Made by a program: the position numbers and the translations under genes
The notes under the pieces: generated by a model
What the model was told of the DNA's origin: nothing
Seen by the model: only the letters and a program-made list of their open reading frames with translations
The model's database searches: none
Shown: positions 37,408 to 46,444 of the stretch, one piece after another
Layout: every line of letters starts with the position of its first letter
Position numbering within the stretch: position 1 is the stretch's first letter
DNA from: Puniceicoccaceae bacterium
GTDB taxonomy: Bacteria > Verrucomicrobiota > Verrucomicrobiia > Opitutales > Coraliomargaritaceae
Length of the DNA stretch: 64,000 nucleotides
Direction of reading: 5' to 3'
NCBI GenBank assembly: GCA_902587165.1
Contig: CACIKF010000004.1
Coordinates: 1-64,000, forward strand

Positions 37408-38685
37408 TCACAGTTCGATTCCAAATCCTCGGGCAACTTCGACTGCAGAGCGAACGGCATCTTCGTGAAAGCCATAGCCAAAATAGCTTCCGCAAAACCA
37501 AGTGTTCTGTCTTCCGTTATTAAGGCGAAGTTTGTCTTGCGTATCCATCGATTCAAAGGAGTAGAGCGGATGCGTTAGTGTCGTTCGGTTGATCACACTC
37601 GCCTCAGGTATCTCAATGCCTGGGTTGAGTGTCACGATGTAATCACTCTGTGTCTGGAGGTTCTGCAAGCGGTTCATATAATAACTCACTGAAACTGGAC
37701 GTGCGTCCGATTGACCTGGTTCTCTTATAAAGTTCCACGATGCCCAGAGTTTACGATCAGGCGGTAGATGCGTTGGACTCGTGTGTAGAACTATTTCATT
37801 CGGCTGGTAGCGCCATGGGGAGAGCAGCTTTTCTTCATTCTCGCAGGGGTCTATCAGTAACTTGAGCGCCTCATCTGCATGAGCACCGATTACCACATGA
37901 TCGAATTCCAGTGATTTACCCTCGTGCGTGACTAATGTAACACCATCGTCGTGTCGGCGTATGCCTGCAGGCGCGGCATTCAGACTCGGCGCGTTTTCAA
38001 ACTGGCTGAGCATTGCTGTTACATAGCTGCGGCTACCTCCCTTAATAAACTTCCATTGAGGACGATTTGTTAGGCGCAGCAAACCATGGTTTTCCAAAAA
38101 GTGTAAGTAGGGTTGCGCAGGAAAACGATGCATCTCTTCGATTGGTGAAGACCATATGGCTGCACCCATTGGATAAAGGTAATTATTCAAGAAGGCCTGG
38201 CCAAAGCGTCGTTTCTTACAGTAAATACCTAGGCTCTTGCCTTCGAGATAGCCACTATTCAGATCTCTATATCCGATTCGCGCGAAACGCATAAGATCCC
38301 AGACAAAGCTTATGTGCTTCTGCTTAAAGTAATAGCTAACTGACGGAAAGAGTGTCTTCAGACTATTGCCCGCGTAGCTATAATCTGTTTGATGATCGTA
38401 AAAGCTAAACGTCATCGAGCTATCTTCGACCACTACGCCGAGCTGCTCTAATACCTTGGTAAATAGAGGATAGTTACGATGATTCATTACTATGAATCCA
38501 GTATCAACGAATGTCCCCGAATCCGCACCGTTTGGGACTTTGAGAGTGCGCGTGTGCCCGCCAGCGTAGTCGTTTTTCTCAAATAGGTGCACATCGTGTT
38601 TACGCCCGAGCAACCAGGCAGCCGTCAGTCCAGCTACGCCGCAGCCGACAACAGCTATCTTCAGAGGTTTATCATATCCAGACAT
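37408..38685 (-). CDS. FAD-dependent amine-oxidase-like oxidoreductase (COG2907)
   Basis: A 425-residue flavoprotein with an N-terminal dinucleotide motif IAVVGCGVAGLTAAWLLGRKHDVHLFEKND and GGHTRT (residues 9-46). It also has the mid-domain EEMHRFPAQPYLHFLENHG (about residues 180-200), SVSYYMNRLQN and a C-terminal FAD contact WFCGSYFGYGFHEDAVRSA. This is the COG2907 type. A relative in Rhodobacter acts as the acyl desaturase/dehydrogenase in the furan fatty acid route, as far as I recall. It starts 6 bases after the methyltransferase stop, so the set is probably one operon. Substrate is inferred from context only. Confidence 0.85.
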   Translation of the reverse strand: MSGYDKPLKIAVVGCGVAGLTAAWLLGRKHDVHLFEKNDYAGGHTRTLKVPNGADSGTFVDTGFIVMNHRNYPLFTKVLEQLGVVVEDSSMTFSFYDHQTDYSYAGNSLKTLFPSVSYYFKQKHISFVWDLMRFARIGYRDLNSGYLEGKSLGIYCKKRRFGQAFLNNYLYPMGAAIWSSPIEEMHRFPAQPYLHFLENHGLLRLTNRPQWKFIKGGSRSYVTAMLSQFENAPSLNAAPAGIRRHDDGVTLVTHEGKSLEFDHVVIGAHADEALKLLIDPCENEEKLLSPWRYQPNEIVLHTSPTHLPPDRKLWASWNFIREPGQSDARPVSVSYYMNRLQNLQTQSDYIVTLNPGIEIPEASVINRTTLTHPLYSFESMDTQDKLRLNNGRQNTWFCGSYFGYGFHEDAVRSAVEVARGFGIEL

Positions 38686-38691
38686 TGCTTA

Positions 38692-39735
38692 TTACGGCTT
38701 GGCGAAGAGGTAATGCATTACAGGCCATTCTTCACCATCATTGAATGCGAAGAGCTCCGAGCAGGCCATGTAAAAAATGCGCCAACGTTGCACCCATATT
38801 TTCGCATCTTTTTTACCATAGCACTTATGGAAGATTTCTAACACAGCATCTGCATTCTGATCCTGCTTTTTCAACCATGCTTCTAGAGTGCGACTGTAGT
38901 GCTTGCCGTTCACCGTCCAGCGAGCCTCTTCTACCAATGTCTCTGCAGCGGTCGGTAGCAAGTCAGCTGAAGGCATGATGCCACCCGTGAAAAAATATTG
39001 CGACATCCAGTCCTTCGCACTCTTGGCTTCAAATAAATAGCTGTGCTCTTTGTGAGTAAAGATATGGACGAATAGCTTACCACTCGGGTTCAACCAGTCA
39101 GCGATCAGCCCTAATAATGCGCGGTGATTACGAACATGCTCAAACATTTCAACCGATACGACTCTATCGAAGCATCCTGCGGGTTCGAAATCGTTAATGT
39201 CGCAAGTCACGACCTCAATATTCGTCAGCTGACGTTTCACCGCTTGAGACTTTATGTACTCACGCTGGCTGTTTGAATTACTAACTGCGACGATCTGACT
39301 GCTTGGATAATTGGTTGCCATCCAAAGGGACAGTGAACCCCAGCCACAACCAATTTCTAAGATTCTTTGCCCGTCAATCAGCTCAGCGCGCTGACAAGTG
39401 CGCTCCAGCATGGCGGCCTCCGACTCGTCAAGACTCTCTGATCCTATTGGCCAAAGACCGCTGCTATATTTCAAATGTTTACCCAAAACAGTCTGGAAAT
39501 AGGCTGTAGGGATCTCGTAGTGCTGCTCATTGGCAGCACGGGTATCAACCGCTAATGAGCTCGATTCGAGTTCGGCAATCCACTCGTATTGTGTCATCGA
39601 TTCAAGTTGTATTTGATCTAGACGATCTTGCAGGAGCTTGCGTATGCCATACCGTATTATTGTATCTGTGGCAAAGCCACGTTCTGCTAGTTGAATTCCA
39701 ATACTCATCATTAAGTTGTATAATTTAAACGCCAT
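38692..39735 (-). CDS. Cyclopropane-fatty-acyl-phospholipid synthase family methyltransferase
   Basis: SAM-dependent methyltransferase acting on lipid acyl double bonds. The SAM site is in ILEIGCGWGSLSLWMA, and the preceding HYEIPTAYFQTVLGKHLKYSSGLW has the family HYD-like bicarbonate region. The chain ends with YMACSELFAFNDGEEWPVMHYLFAKP. From the ATG at 39735 (MAFKLYNLM) it has 347 residues; an upstream TTG at 39774 is less likely. Product could be a cyclopropane or a methyl-branched/methyl-ene acyl chain, as in furan fatty acid methylases. It is the first gene of the minus-strand trio and is divergent from the NTF2-like gene. Confidence 0.88.
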   Translation of the reverse strand: MAFKLYNLMMSIGIQLAERGFATDTIIRYGIRKLLQDRLDQIQLESMTQYEWIAELESSSLAVDTRAANEQHYEIPTAYFQTVLGKHLKYSSGLWPIGSESLDESEAAMLERTCQRAELIDGQRILEIGCGWGSLSLWMATNYPSSQIVAVSNSNSQREYIKSQAVKRQLTNIEVVTCDINDFEPAGCFDRVVSVEMFEHVRNHRALLGLIADWLNPSGKLFVHIFTHKEHSYLFEAKSAKDWMSQYFFTGGIMPSADLLPTAAETLVEEARWTVNGKHYSRTLEAWLKKQDQNADAVLEIFHKCYGKKDAKIWVQRWRIFYMACSELFAFNDGEEWPVMHYLFAKP

Positions 39736-39873
39736 ACTAGAAGCGATCCTTACTCGCGTGTGTAAGGTTTTCAATCATCTCACGGTTGTTTTAGTGTTCA
39801 CAATTTGCTAACTTCAAACTTAGACCATCACTTTCATCGCTTTCAGCCTAACATTTGTTCGACCCCACCCTTT

Positions 39874-40395
39874 ATGCACACACAGACCATTCCTGACACA
39901 CGCTACTTGCAAGCCCTCACTCAATCTGAGTCAAACCTTCTCGGGTCGCCCCAACCTGGTTCGCAAGCAGAGACTGCTATGCTTGAACGAGTGAATTCGC
40001 TATACAGCGACTACACTTACGAGAATCTCTCAGAAAACTTGACGAAAGTTTACGCAGAGAAGACCTATTTCCGGGACGCCTTTAAGCAGTTCGAAAGTGC
40101 TGAAGCCATCCGCGAATACATGCTCGACGGGCTAAAGCCACTCGAGGGTGCTGAATTCGTCTTTAACCGTACAGCTAGAAGCGGCAGCGATTACTACTTA
40201 GACTGGACAATGCGCTTAGATTTTAAAAAGACCCCTACTGGCACTTGGGAAGAGTCCATCGGTATGACCCACATGCGCTTCAACTCGGATGGAATGGTCA
40301 TCTTCCATCAAGACTACTGGGATCCCACCGATATTGTCTACCGTCGCATCCCCATTGCCAAACAGCTAATCGCCTTCGTTAAGGGCAAAATGTGA
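39874..40395 (+). CDS. NTF2/SnoaL-like protein
   Basis: The stretch MLERVNSLYSDYTYENLSENLTKVYAEKTYFRDAF and the pair TMRLDF...HMRFNSDGMVIFHQDYWD suggest the NTF2-like cone-shaped alpha/beta fold of SnoaL-type proteins. The ATG at 39874 (MHTQTIPDTRY) gives 173 residues; a TTG at 39805 would add 23 poorly conserved residues. Such proteins often bind small hydrophobic ligands. It is divergent from the CFA-synthase-like trio with about 140 bases between the starts. Similar proteins occur near COG2907/DUF1365/CFA gene sets, so an accessory lipid-binding role is plausible but unproven. Confidence 0.72.
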   Translation: MHTQTIPDTRYLQALTQSESNLLGSPQPGSQAETAMLERVNSLYSDYTYENLSENLTKVYAEKTYFRDAFKQFESAEAIREYMLDGLKPLEGAEFVFNRTARSGSDYYLDWTMRLDFKKTPTGTWEESIGMTHMRFNSDGMVIFHQDYWDPTDIVYRRIPIAKQLIAFVKGKM

Positions 40396-40417
40396 GTTCG
40401 GTTTGAGGCTGTGCAAC

Positions 40418-40444
40418 AAAAAAAGGCCGCCCTTACGGACGACC
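40418..40444 (-). terminator. Intrinsic terminator of tRNA-Tyr
   Basis: On the minus strand the stem GGTCGTCC/GGGCGGCC with loop GTAA (two G-U pairs) is followed by seven T. It begins 6 bases past the tRNA 3' end. Confidence 0.75.
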
Positions 40445-40450
40445 CTAAAA

Positions 40451-40535
<85 letters not shown>

Positions 40536-40793
40536 AAAAAGTTGAGAAGTCGTGGACTGTAGGTCCCAATCGCACGATGCCAAGTAGTTTTTTGAATATT
40601 ATTCTGTATCACTCGGGGTGCCTTTTGTCGAAAATACTTGGCTACATACTCGCTGCACAGCTTTTGGCTATGCCCAAAAGCCACCAAGGACCGTGATCCT
40701 TTCAGACTAAGCAAATTGTTTCGTTGAGTGCTTATGAGAACAACTTCTGTGTCCTAAAACTAAATCTACAAAAGACTACGTCCTTAGGTGTGA

Positions 40794-41729
40794 TTATGGC
40801 GTCAAAAAATTAAACACGAAATCTGCAAAATAGGCGTCCACATAAAGGTGGAAACCCAGAAAGTATATTAAGCCGGCAACGGCAAGCATGGGGCCGAAAG
40901 GAACATGCGTTCCAAAGGGAACATCTTCTTCCTCCGCACCATCCACCTTAGGTAAATTCTCCTCTTCAGTCTTTTTCTTAGCCGACTTATTTCTGCTACA
41001 CAATCGACTTATGAGTAAAATAGGCAACAACACGACAGTGCCCATTAACGCACCCCCAAACATTGAGAAAACAGCACCTTGCCAGCCGCAAAAAGCACCA
41101 ATAAAGCCAACAAACTTCACGTCGCCCTCTCCCATTGCAGGTTTACGAAAGATAATCTCACCGAGCACCGCGATCCAATAAACCAAGCCTGCACCGATCA
41201 GTGCGCCGATAATGGCGCTCACACCTGAATGGATATTTGAAACTAAGGGCAAGCCCTCTAGCCCATGAAGTGAAGGAAAAATAAAGGATAGAATCACGCC
41301 GATAACCATGCCTCCAATCGAGAATCGATCAGGTATAATCATATGATCCAGATCAATGAAAGTTGCGCAGATCAAGAAAGCCACAAATAGCATTCCAATG
41401 ATTGCCACGATGGGCGAGTAGATCGTCCATACCCAAAAGAAAAGTATTGCGGTGAGTAACTCAATCGCTGGGTAGCGTATGCTAAACCTCTCTTCACAAC
41501 AATTCGCTCTTCCACGAAGAATAATCCACGTGAAAATCGGAATGTTATGATAAAACGGGATCGGTCGGCCGCATGCACAACTTGATCCTGGGAATATGAT
41601 CGATCGGCCCACAGGGATACGATAAATACACACATTTAGAAAACTGCCTGTCACCGCACCAAAAACCGCTGCTAAACTAGCAAAAAACCAAGGAAAGTCC
41701 TCGTTAATAAATTCAAAAGTCTCAAACAT
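40794..41729 (-). CDS. Prepilin peptidase / leader peptidase (A24 family)
   Basis: Inner-membrane aspartic protease that trims type IV prepilin or type II secretion pseudopilins. The 311-residue protein has eight or so hydrophobic segments. The catalytic Asp are in FIDLDHMIIPDRFS (about 126/128) and the GEGDVKFVG motif (200-203). The N-terminal domain GSFLNVCIYRIP and RYPAIELL are typical. The cytoplasmic Cys pairs, usually C-x2-C twice, appear here as C51-x-C53 and C77-C78, so zinc binding is altered. No pilin or secretion genes are adjacent. Methyl-transfer function was not assessed. Confidence 0.9.
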   Translation of the reverse strand: MFETFEFINEDFPWFFASLAAVFGAVTGSFLNVCIYRIPVGRSIIFPGSSCACGRPIPFYHNIPIFTWIILRGRANCCEERFSIRYPAIELLTAILFFWVWTIYSPIVAIIGMLFVAFLICATFIDLDHMIIPDRFSIGGMVIGVILSFIFPSLHGLEGLPLVSNIHSGVSAIIGALIGAGLVYWIAVLGEIIFRKPAMGEGDVKFVGFIGAFCGWQGAVFSMFGGALMGTVVLLPILLISRLCSRNKSAKKKTEEENLPKVDGAEEEDVPFGTHVPFGPMLAVAGLIYFLGFHLYVDAYFADFVFNFLTP

Positions 41730-42018
41730 AGGAAGTCCTGTAGAAAAAGGATGAAATGGTCTTTTGTCGTATTTATATTTGGTCGCTCTTGAAAGCTCAA
41801 AGCTAAAAAGAGCAATTAGCAGGTATGAGATTGGAACTACTATCGGAAGATCAACTGTTTGTGCTCCAGTAATTATTTCTTAAGTAACTAATCAATAACA
41901 AATTAAATCCAATTAATCGGCTCTAACTTATTTTGCCTAATGCGACTACCCGACAAGGTCTTCATTGCATAAAAAAACGCGTGCAAGTTACGCAGAGATA
42001 TCTACCATTTATGATAAG

Positions 42019-42480
42019 ATGTCAGCAGATATATTGCGTAATCCAGGAGGCTTTAAGCCTGTCATTCAATTTTCGATTCATGCTGACAATAAGGTTGGGC
42101 GGCTAAACGAGATTATTGGCCTGTTCTCGGTGCACGAAGTCCACATCATGGCTCTCTCGATTCTCGATACGACTGATAGCTCAATTATTCGGCTGATCGT
42201 CGATTACCCTGAAGAGGCGCAAAAACTCTTGATTGAGCACCAGTTTTCCTACGTTCAAAGTGAACTCACCGCAGTCGAACTGGATAGCGAAGATCAGATT
42301 AAGATTATTACTTGTGCCCTCGTGCAGGCAGAAATCAATATACACTACATCTACCCATTCCTTATTCGTCCTAATGGACGCTACGCGCTGGCCATCAGTC
42401 TAGAGGATAACGAACTCGCTGCTGATACCTTAAGGCGCAGCCAGCTAAACGTGATTGGGCAAGACGACATTGCACGCTGA
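42019..42480 (+). CDS. ACT-domain protein
   Basis: A small protein with two ACT-like halves: [37 protein letters not shown] and, in the second half, [25 protein letters not shown] domains bind amino acids or related ligands and often regulate enzymes. I use the ATG at 42019 ([10 protein letters not shown]); the TTG at 41965 would add 18 residues. It is not next to an amino acid biosynthesis gene, so its ligand is unknown. It could be a stand-alone regulator. Confidence 0.7.
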   Translation: MSADILRNPGGFKPVIQFSIHADNKVGRLNEIIGLFSVHEVHIMALSILDTTDSSIIRLIVDYPEEAQKLLIEHQFSYVQSELTAVELDSEDQIKIITCALVQAEINIHYIYPFLIRPNGRYALAISLEDNELAADTLRRSQLNVIGQDDIAR

Positions 42481-42667
42481 TCATGAAATTGTAATAGCTT
42501 GCGATCACCATTGCGATTTCCAGATAGCCAAAGTTTTTCAGCTTTTGCATGCCAGCATCGACATCCTGTTACCTTCCTGTAAGCAGGTGAAACTTTATGC
42601 TTTCTACAGCGATTTAAGTTCAAGCAGTATTTCCCGCTGTGAATACAATCCATAAATATATAATAAC

Positions 42668-43138
42668 ATGAATGCTCAATCTCTACTCCTTTTCGTCTTA
42701 TCCGCAGCTATACTCCCTTTGCTAATTCAAGCAAAGCCTGACGGCGCTCAGCGCGATGGAGACAATGCCAGGCAGCTTCCTAGCATTGAACAGGTTTTTG
42801 CGCGTCTAGATGCCAATGCGAGTGGCGGTATATCTGTAGATGAAGCCGAAGGCCCGCTAGAAGGACATTTCGACCAGATTGATACAGATGGTAATGGCGA
42901 GATTACTGGTGCAGAGCTCAAAGCATCACGAGCTAAGCGCTTCGTGCGCGGTATAGAAATGCGTGAAAGAATAAAAGCTGCTGACGCCGACGGCAATGGA
43001 GCTATTTCTAACAACGAAGCCAATGAAGCTAGACTCAATAAACTCATCGAGCATTTCGACAAGATCGATAGCGACGGTGACGGTGAAATTACCAAGAAAG
43101 AATTGAAGAATCTCAGCAAGAAGCACAAGTCGAAGTAA
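42668..43138 (+). CDS. Secreted EF-hand calcium-binding protein
   Basis: A 156-residue precursor with a signal peptide (1-22, cut near IQA) and four EF-hand loops: DANASGGISVDE (48-59), DTDGNGEITGAE (72-83), DADGNGAISNNE (106-117) and DSDGDGEITKKE (134-145). The last three have full Asp/Asn-Asp-Gly calcium ligands; the first lacks position-5 Asp. Proteins with this arrangement are common in Planctomycetes and Verrucomicrobia and are probably extracytoplasmic calcium binders. A hairpin terminator follows. Role is unknown. Confidence 0.85.
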   Translation: MNAQSLLLFVLSAAILPLLIQAKPDGAQRDGDNARQLPSIEQVFARLDANASGGISVDEAEGPLEGHFDQIDTDGNGEITGAELKASRAKRFVRGIEMRERIKAADADGNGAISNNEANEARLNKLIEHFDKIDSDGDGEITKKELKNLSKKHKSK

Positions 43139-43169
43139 TTAACAGGTTTTTTGAAGAAACCTCTTATCG

Positions 43170-43196
43170 GCCCGAACAGAAATGCTCGGGCTTTTT
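43170..43196 (+). terminator. Intrinsic terminator of the EF-hand gene
   Basis: GCCCGA and TCGGGC pair across a ten-base loop and are followed by TTTTT. It stands 32 bases after the EF-hand stop codon. Confidence 0.75.
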
Positions 43197-43315
43197 CTTT
43201 GCAAGTCAGCTAAGACCCTATTTCGTATTATGCTTATCTCTTAGAGCTATGTTCGATATAGCTGCGCATCTTCTATTAGTTATCTCGAAAACTGATATCC
43301 GGCATACCTTTCAAA

Positions 43316-44944
43316 ATGATCACAATTAATCAAGTCACCCATAACTTCGGCAAGAAGGTTCTTTTCAACAAGATCAACTGTGTCATTAACGCGCATGATC
43401 GCATCGCTCTCGTAGGCTCAAACGGATCGGGTAAAACTACCCTGCTCCGCATGCTCATGGGTGAGCTCGATAGCGATGGTGGCTCTATCGATAAAGCTGG
43501 CTATGTTAGTGTTGGTTACCTGCCTCAAGACGGTATCTCAGTTTCAGGAAAAACTCTTTTTGCGGAAGCAGAAAGTGCATTTGGCGATATTCTAGAGCTA
43601 CAGAAAAATCTTGAGAAAGCCGAAGAGGAGATGCTCGAAATGGATACCTCAGCGGATGAATACTACGACCTGATAGATTTAATGGGAGAATGGGAGCAGC
43701 AACTCGAAGATCATGAGCCTACCAAAATGAAGTCTCGGATCGAACGCATTCTTCTCGGCATGGGCTTTAACGAGAGCGACTTTGAGCGAGACACTGGAGA
43801 GTTTTCAGGCGGCTGGCAGATGCGTATCGCATTAGCCAAACTTCTCTTGCAGAATCCATCGCTGATCATACTCGACGAGCCGACCAATCATTTGGACATC
43901 GTCTCTCAGCACTGGGTCGAGCAATACCTCAAACACTACCAAGGCGCACTCATCGTGATCTCCCACGATCGGGCCTTCCTCGATGAGGTGACTAACCGCA
44001 CTCTGGAGCTCAAGCTCGGCAACTTAACCACTTTTAAAGGTAACTACAGCTACTACGTAGACGAGAGTGACAAGCGCCTTGAAACTCTACGTAAAGCCTA
44101 TGCAAATCAGCAAAAGGAGATCAAGGAAGTCAAGGACTGGATCAACCGTTTCCGTTCTAATGTGAAAAAGGCCAGTATGGTCCAGAGCCGGATCAAGGCC
44201 CTCGAAAAGATGGAATTGATTTCCATTCCGCGCGACGAGAAGAAGATGTTTTTTCGTTTCCCAAAATCTCCTCCTGCTAGTGCAAAAGTAATCACGATTA
44301 GTGATCTGCATAAAGCCTATGGGGACAATGTCATCTTTGATGGTCTTGACCTACGCATCGACAAAGGCGACCGTATCGCGGTAGTCGGTGTCAATGGCGC
44401 GGGTAAGTCCACCTTAGCCCGTATTATGGCAGGCACCGAACCCTACCAAAGCGGCGAAGTCGAAAAAGGCATCAACACGGTACTCGGCTACTTCGCCCAG
44501 TCACAGGCTGACGAACTCGACCCTAACAACAGCGTTCTTGAGGAGGTCGAAAAAGCTGCCGTTGGCAATGATGATGCTAATCCACGCGGCGCACTCGGTG
44601 CTCTCCTCTTCTCTGGGGATGAAGCCCTCAAGAAGACTTCAGTCCTCTCTGGTGGCGAGAAGAACCGCGTCGCACTAGCTAAAATGCTCATGCACCCAGC
44701 CAACTGTATGGTTTTGGACGAACCAACTAATCATTTGGACATAAAATCAAAGGAAGTCCTCCAGGAGGCGATTAATCTCTATGAAGGCACCGTAATTCTA
44801 GTGAGTCACGACCGTGCCTTCCTTGACGGCGTAGTGAATAAAGTGCTCGAAGTGTCCCCTGGTAGCACCCGAATGCTCACTTGTAACGTATCTGAATACA
44901 TCCAACGGCTCGAGCAAGAGACAGCAGAAAAGCTAGACGGATAA
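43316..44944 (+). CDS. ABC-F family ATP-binding protein
   Basis: Soluble twin-ATPase that acts on ribosomes in translation control or rescue. Two Walker A motifs are seen, GSNGSGKTTLL (about 34-44) and GVNGAGKSTLA, with signature motifs FSGGWQMR and LSGGEKNRV and two Walker B segments ending LDEPTNHLD. The linker between the domains carries the ABC-F arm, LRKAYANQQKEIKEVKDWINRFR. There is no transmembrane part, which separates it from exporters. The YbiT/Uup-like subgroup is likely, but the exact subgroup is not decided. The gene converges on accA. Confidence 0.93.
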   Translation: MITINQVTHNFGKKVLFNKINCVINAHDRIALVGSNGSGKTTLLRMLMGELDSDGGSIDKAGYVSVGYLPQDGISVSGKTLFAEAESAFGDILELQKNLEKAEEEMLEMDTSADEYYDLIDLMGEWEQQLEDHEPTKMKSRIERILLGMGFNESDFERDTGEFSGGWQMRIALAKLLLQNPSLIILDEPTNHLDIVSQHWVEQYLKHYQGALIVISHDRAFLDEVTNRTLELKLGNLTTFKGNYSYYVDESDKRLETLRKAYANQQKEIKEVKDWINRFRSNVKKASMVQSRIKALEKMELISIPRDEKKMFFRFPKSPPASAKVITISDLHKAYGDNVIFDGLDLRIDKGDRIAVVGVNGAGKSTLARIMAGTEPYQSGEVEKGINTVLGYFAQSQADELDPNNSVLEEVEKAAVGNDDANPRGALGALLFSGDEALKKTSVLSGGEKNRVALAKMLMHPANCMVLDEPTNHLDIKSKEVLQEAINLYEGTVILVSHDRAFLDGVVNKVLEVSPGSTRMLTCNVSEYIQRLEQETAEKLDG

Positions 44945-44997
44945 TTGTCGCACCGAATTTCACCTTTAGACTAAGCTAGATCGTGTGATTTAGATGC

Positions 44998-45981
44998 CTA
45001 GGCTTTAGCACTTTTTTCAGTTTCGGCAAACTCTCCGAGATGACGAAATTTTGTATATCGATCTTCCAACAGCTTCTTGGTGCTCTTCTTTTTAAGCTTA
45101 GCCAGTGAGTCAACGATAGCATCTTTCAGCGCCTTAGCTGCTAAATCGAAATCGCGATGTGCGCCTCCCATCGGTTCAGAGATCACACGATCGACGACAC
45201 CAAACTTCTGTAAATACTCAGGGCTAAACTTGAGTGCATCGGCTGCCTGAGGTGCCGCCGCACGATCTTTCCAGAGGATCGCCGCGCAACCCTCAGGTGA
45301 AATTACTGAATAGTAGCCGTTTTCCAAAATCATGACCTCGTCGGCTACGGCCATGCCAAGCGCACCGCCACTACCGCCCTCACCGATCACGATGGACACG
45401 ATGGGGACTTTGATAGCACTCATATCACGGATATTCACCGCGATGGCTTCAGCCACATGGCGCTCTTCAGCTCCGATTCCTGGGTAGGCACCGGGTGTAT
45501 CGATCAAAGTGACCACAGGCATAGCAAACTTTTCTGCCATTTCCATCAAGCGCATCGCCTTGCGGTAGCCTTCAGGGTGTGGACAGCCAAAATTACGCTT
45601 CAAATTATCACGAGTGTTGCGACCTTTCTGCTGGCCGAGCACCATTACAGGTTGTCCGTCGAGGAAAGCAGGGCCACCCACAATGGCAGCATCCTCTCGG
45701 AAGCGACGGTCACCATGGAGCTCCTCGAAATCGGTAAAAATCAGATTGATGTAATCAAGAGAATAAGGGCGTTTTGGGTGCCTCGAGAGCTGCACTCGCT
45801 GCCAAGCGGTCAAATTGGAGTAAATATCCTCTTTAATTTTTTCGATCTTGGTTTCGATCGCCACAATTTCACTCGACACGTCCACCTTCGACTCCTGCGA
45901 GACTTGGTTTAATGTAATTAATTGTTTCTCAAGCTCACGTAAGGGCTTTTCAAATTCCAGCGTGTAGGTGACATCTTCCAT
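44998..45981 (-). CDS. accA: Acetyl-CoA carboxylase carboxyltransferase subunit alpha
   Basis: Transfers carboxyl from carboxybiotin to acetyl-CoA with AccD, giving malonyl-CoA. At 327 residues it has the standard length. WQRVQLSRHPKRPYSLDYI, FGCPHPEGYRKAMRLM, VTLIDTPGAYPGIGAEER and GEGGSGGALGMAVADEVMILENGYYSVISPEGCAAILW are conserved AccA blocks with the oxyanion-hole glycines. accD is not adjacent. It is the last gene before the ABC-F on the opposite strand, with the TPR gene upstream 44 bases away on the same strand. Confidence 0.97.
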   Translation of the reverse strand: MEDVTYTLEFEKPLRELEKQLITLNQVSQESKVDVSSEIVAIETKIEKIKEDIYSNLTAWQRVQLSRHPKRPYSLDYINLIFTDFEELHGDRRFREDAAIVGGPAFLDGQPVMVLGQQKGRNTRDNLKRNFGCPHPEGYRKAMRLMEMAEKFAMPVVTLIDTPGAYPGIGAEERHVAEAIAVNIRDMSAIKVPIVSIVIGEGGSGGALGMAVADEVMILENGYYSVISPEGCAAILWKDRAAAPQAADALKFSPEYLQKFGVVDRVISEPMGGAHRDFDLAAKALKDAIVDSLAKLKKKSTKKLLEDRYTKFRHLGEFAETEKSAKA

Positions 45982-46025
45982 GTAATTATGGATTTAGGTG
46001 GCTAGATTCGGGGCTGTCAATGCCA

Positions 46026-46382
46026 CTAAATGCCGTCATTTTGTGGGGGTGACTTGAGTTCATCTTTCCAGCCTAGCATACGTGCCTGTGCGCCAAAATA
46101 TTCTGCCTTATCCTTGTCACCACGCTCGACCCAGATACGGGAAAGGCTAGTATTAATATGAATGTCGCTAGGGCAAAGCTCGAGTGCCCGCTCGCCTGTT
46201 TGGAGTGCGGCGTCATAATCACCCTCTGAAAAATAGATTTCGGTCAAAGCATGTAAAACACCGAAGGACTCGGGATGAGTTTCTTTGAGTTGAGAAAGTT
46301 TTGCGATAGCCGCCCCACTCTCACCGAGGGTGAAGTCGAGAGTGGCATCGTCGATCTGGTCCTGAAGAGAAGTGTCGCTCAT
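46026..46382 (-). CDS. Small TPR protein
   Basis: A 118-residue soluble protein with about two to three tetratricopeptide-like repeats (ATLDFTLGESGAAIAKLSQLKETHPESFGVLHALTEIYFSEGDYD and ALQTGERALELCPSDIHINTSLSRIWVERGDKDKA). Such repeats mediate protein contacts. The gene ends 44 bases before the accA start on the same strand and is divergent from the zinc-ribbon gene. No catalytic motif is seen. Confidence 0.78.
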   Translation of the reverse strand: MSDTSLQDQIDDATLDFTLGESGAAIAKLSQLKETHPESFGVLHALTEIYFSEGDYDAALQTGERALELCPSDIHINTSLSRIWVERGDKDKAEYFGAQARMLGWKDELKSPPQNDGI

Positions 46383-46444
46383 AGTCGCTTTTGTGTTGCT
46401 CTGTTAGTAAGCCTGCTTTGTGTGCTTTAAGAGATATCCTACTT

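Noticed and set aside
37332-37556. The 340-residue form of the DUF1365 protein
   Set aside because: It would overlap the COG2907 gene by about 150 bases and the extra residues lack DUF1365 likeness.
42455-42655. A 66-residue open frame after the ACT gene
   Set aside because: It overlaps the end of the ACT gene in another frame and has no start context or motif.
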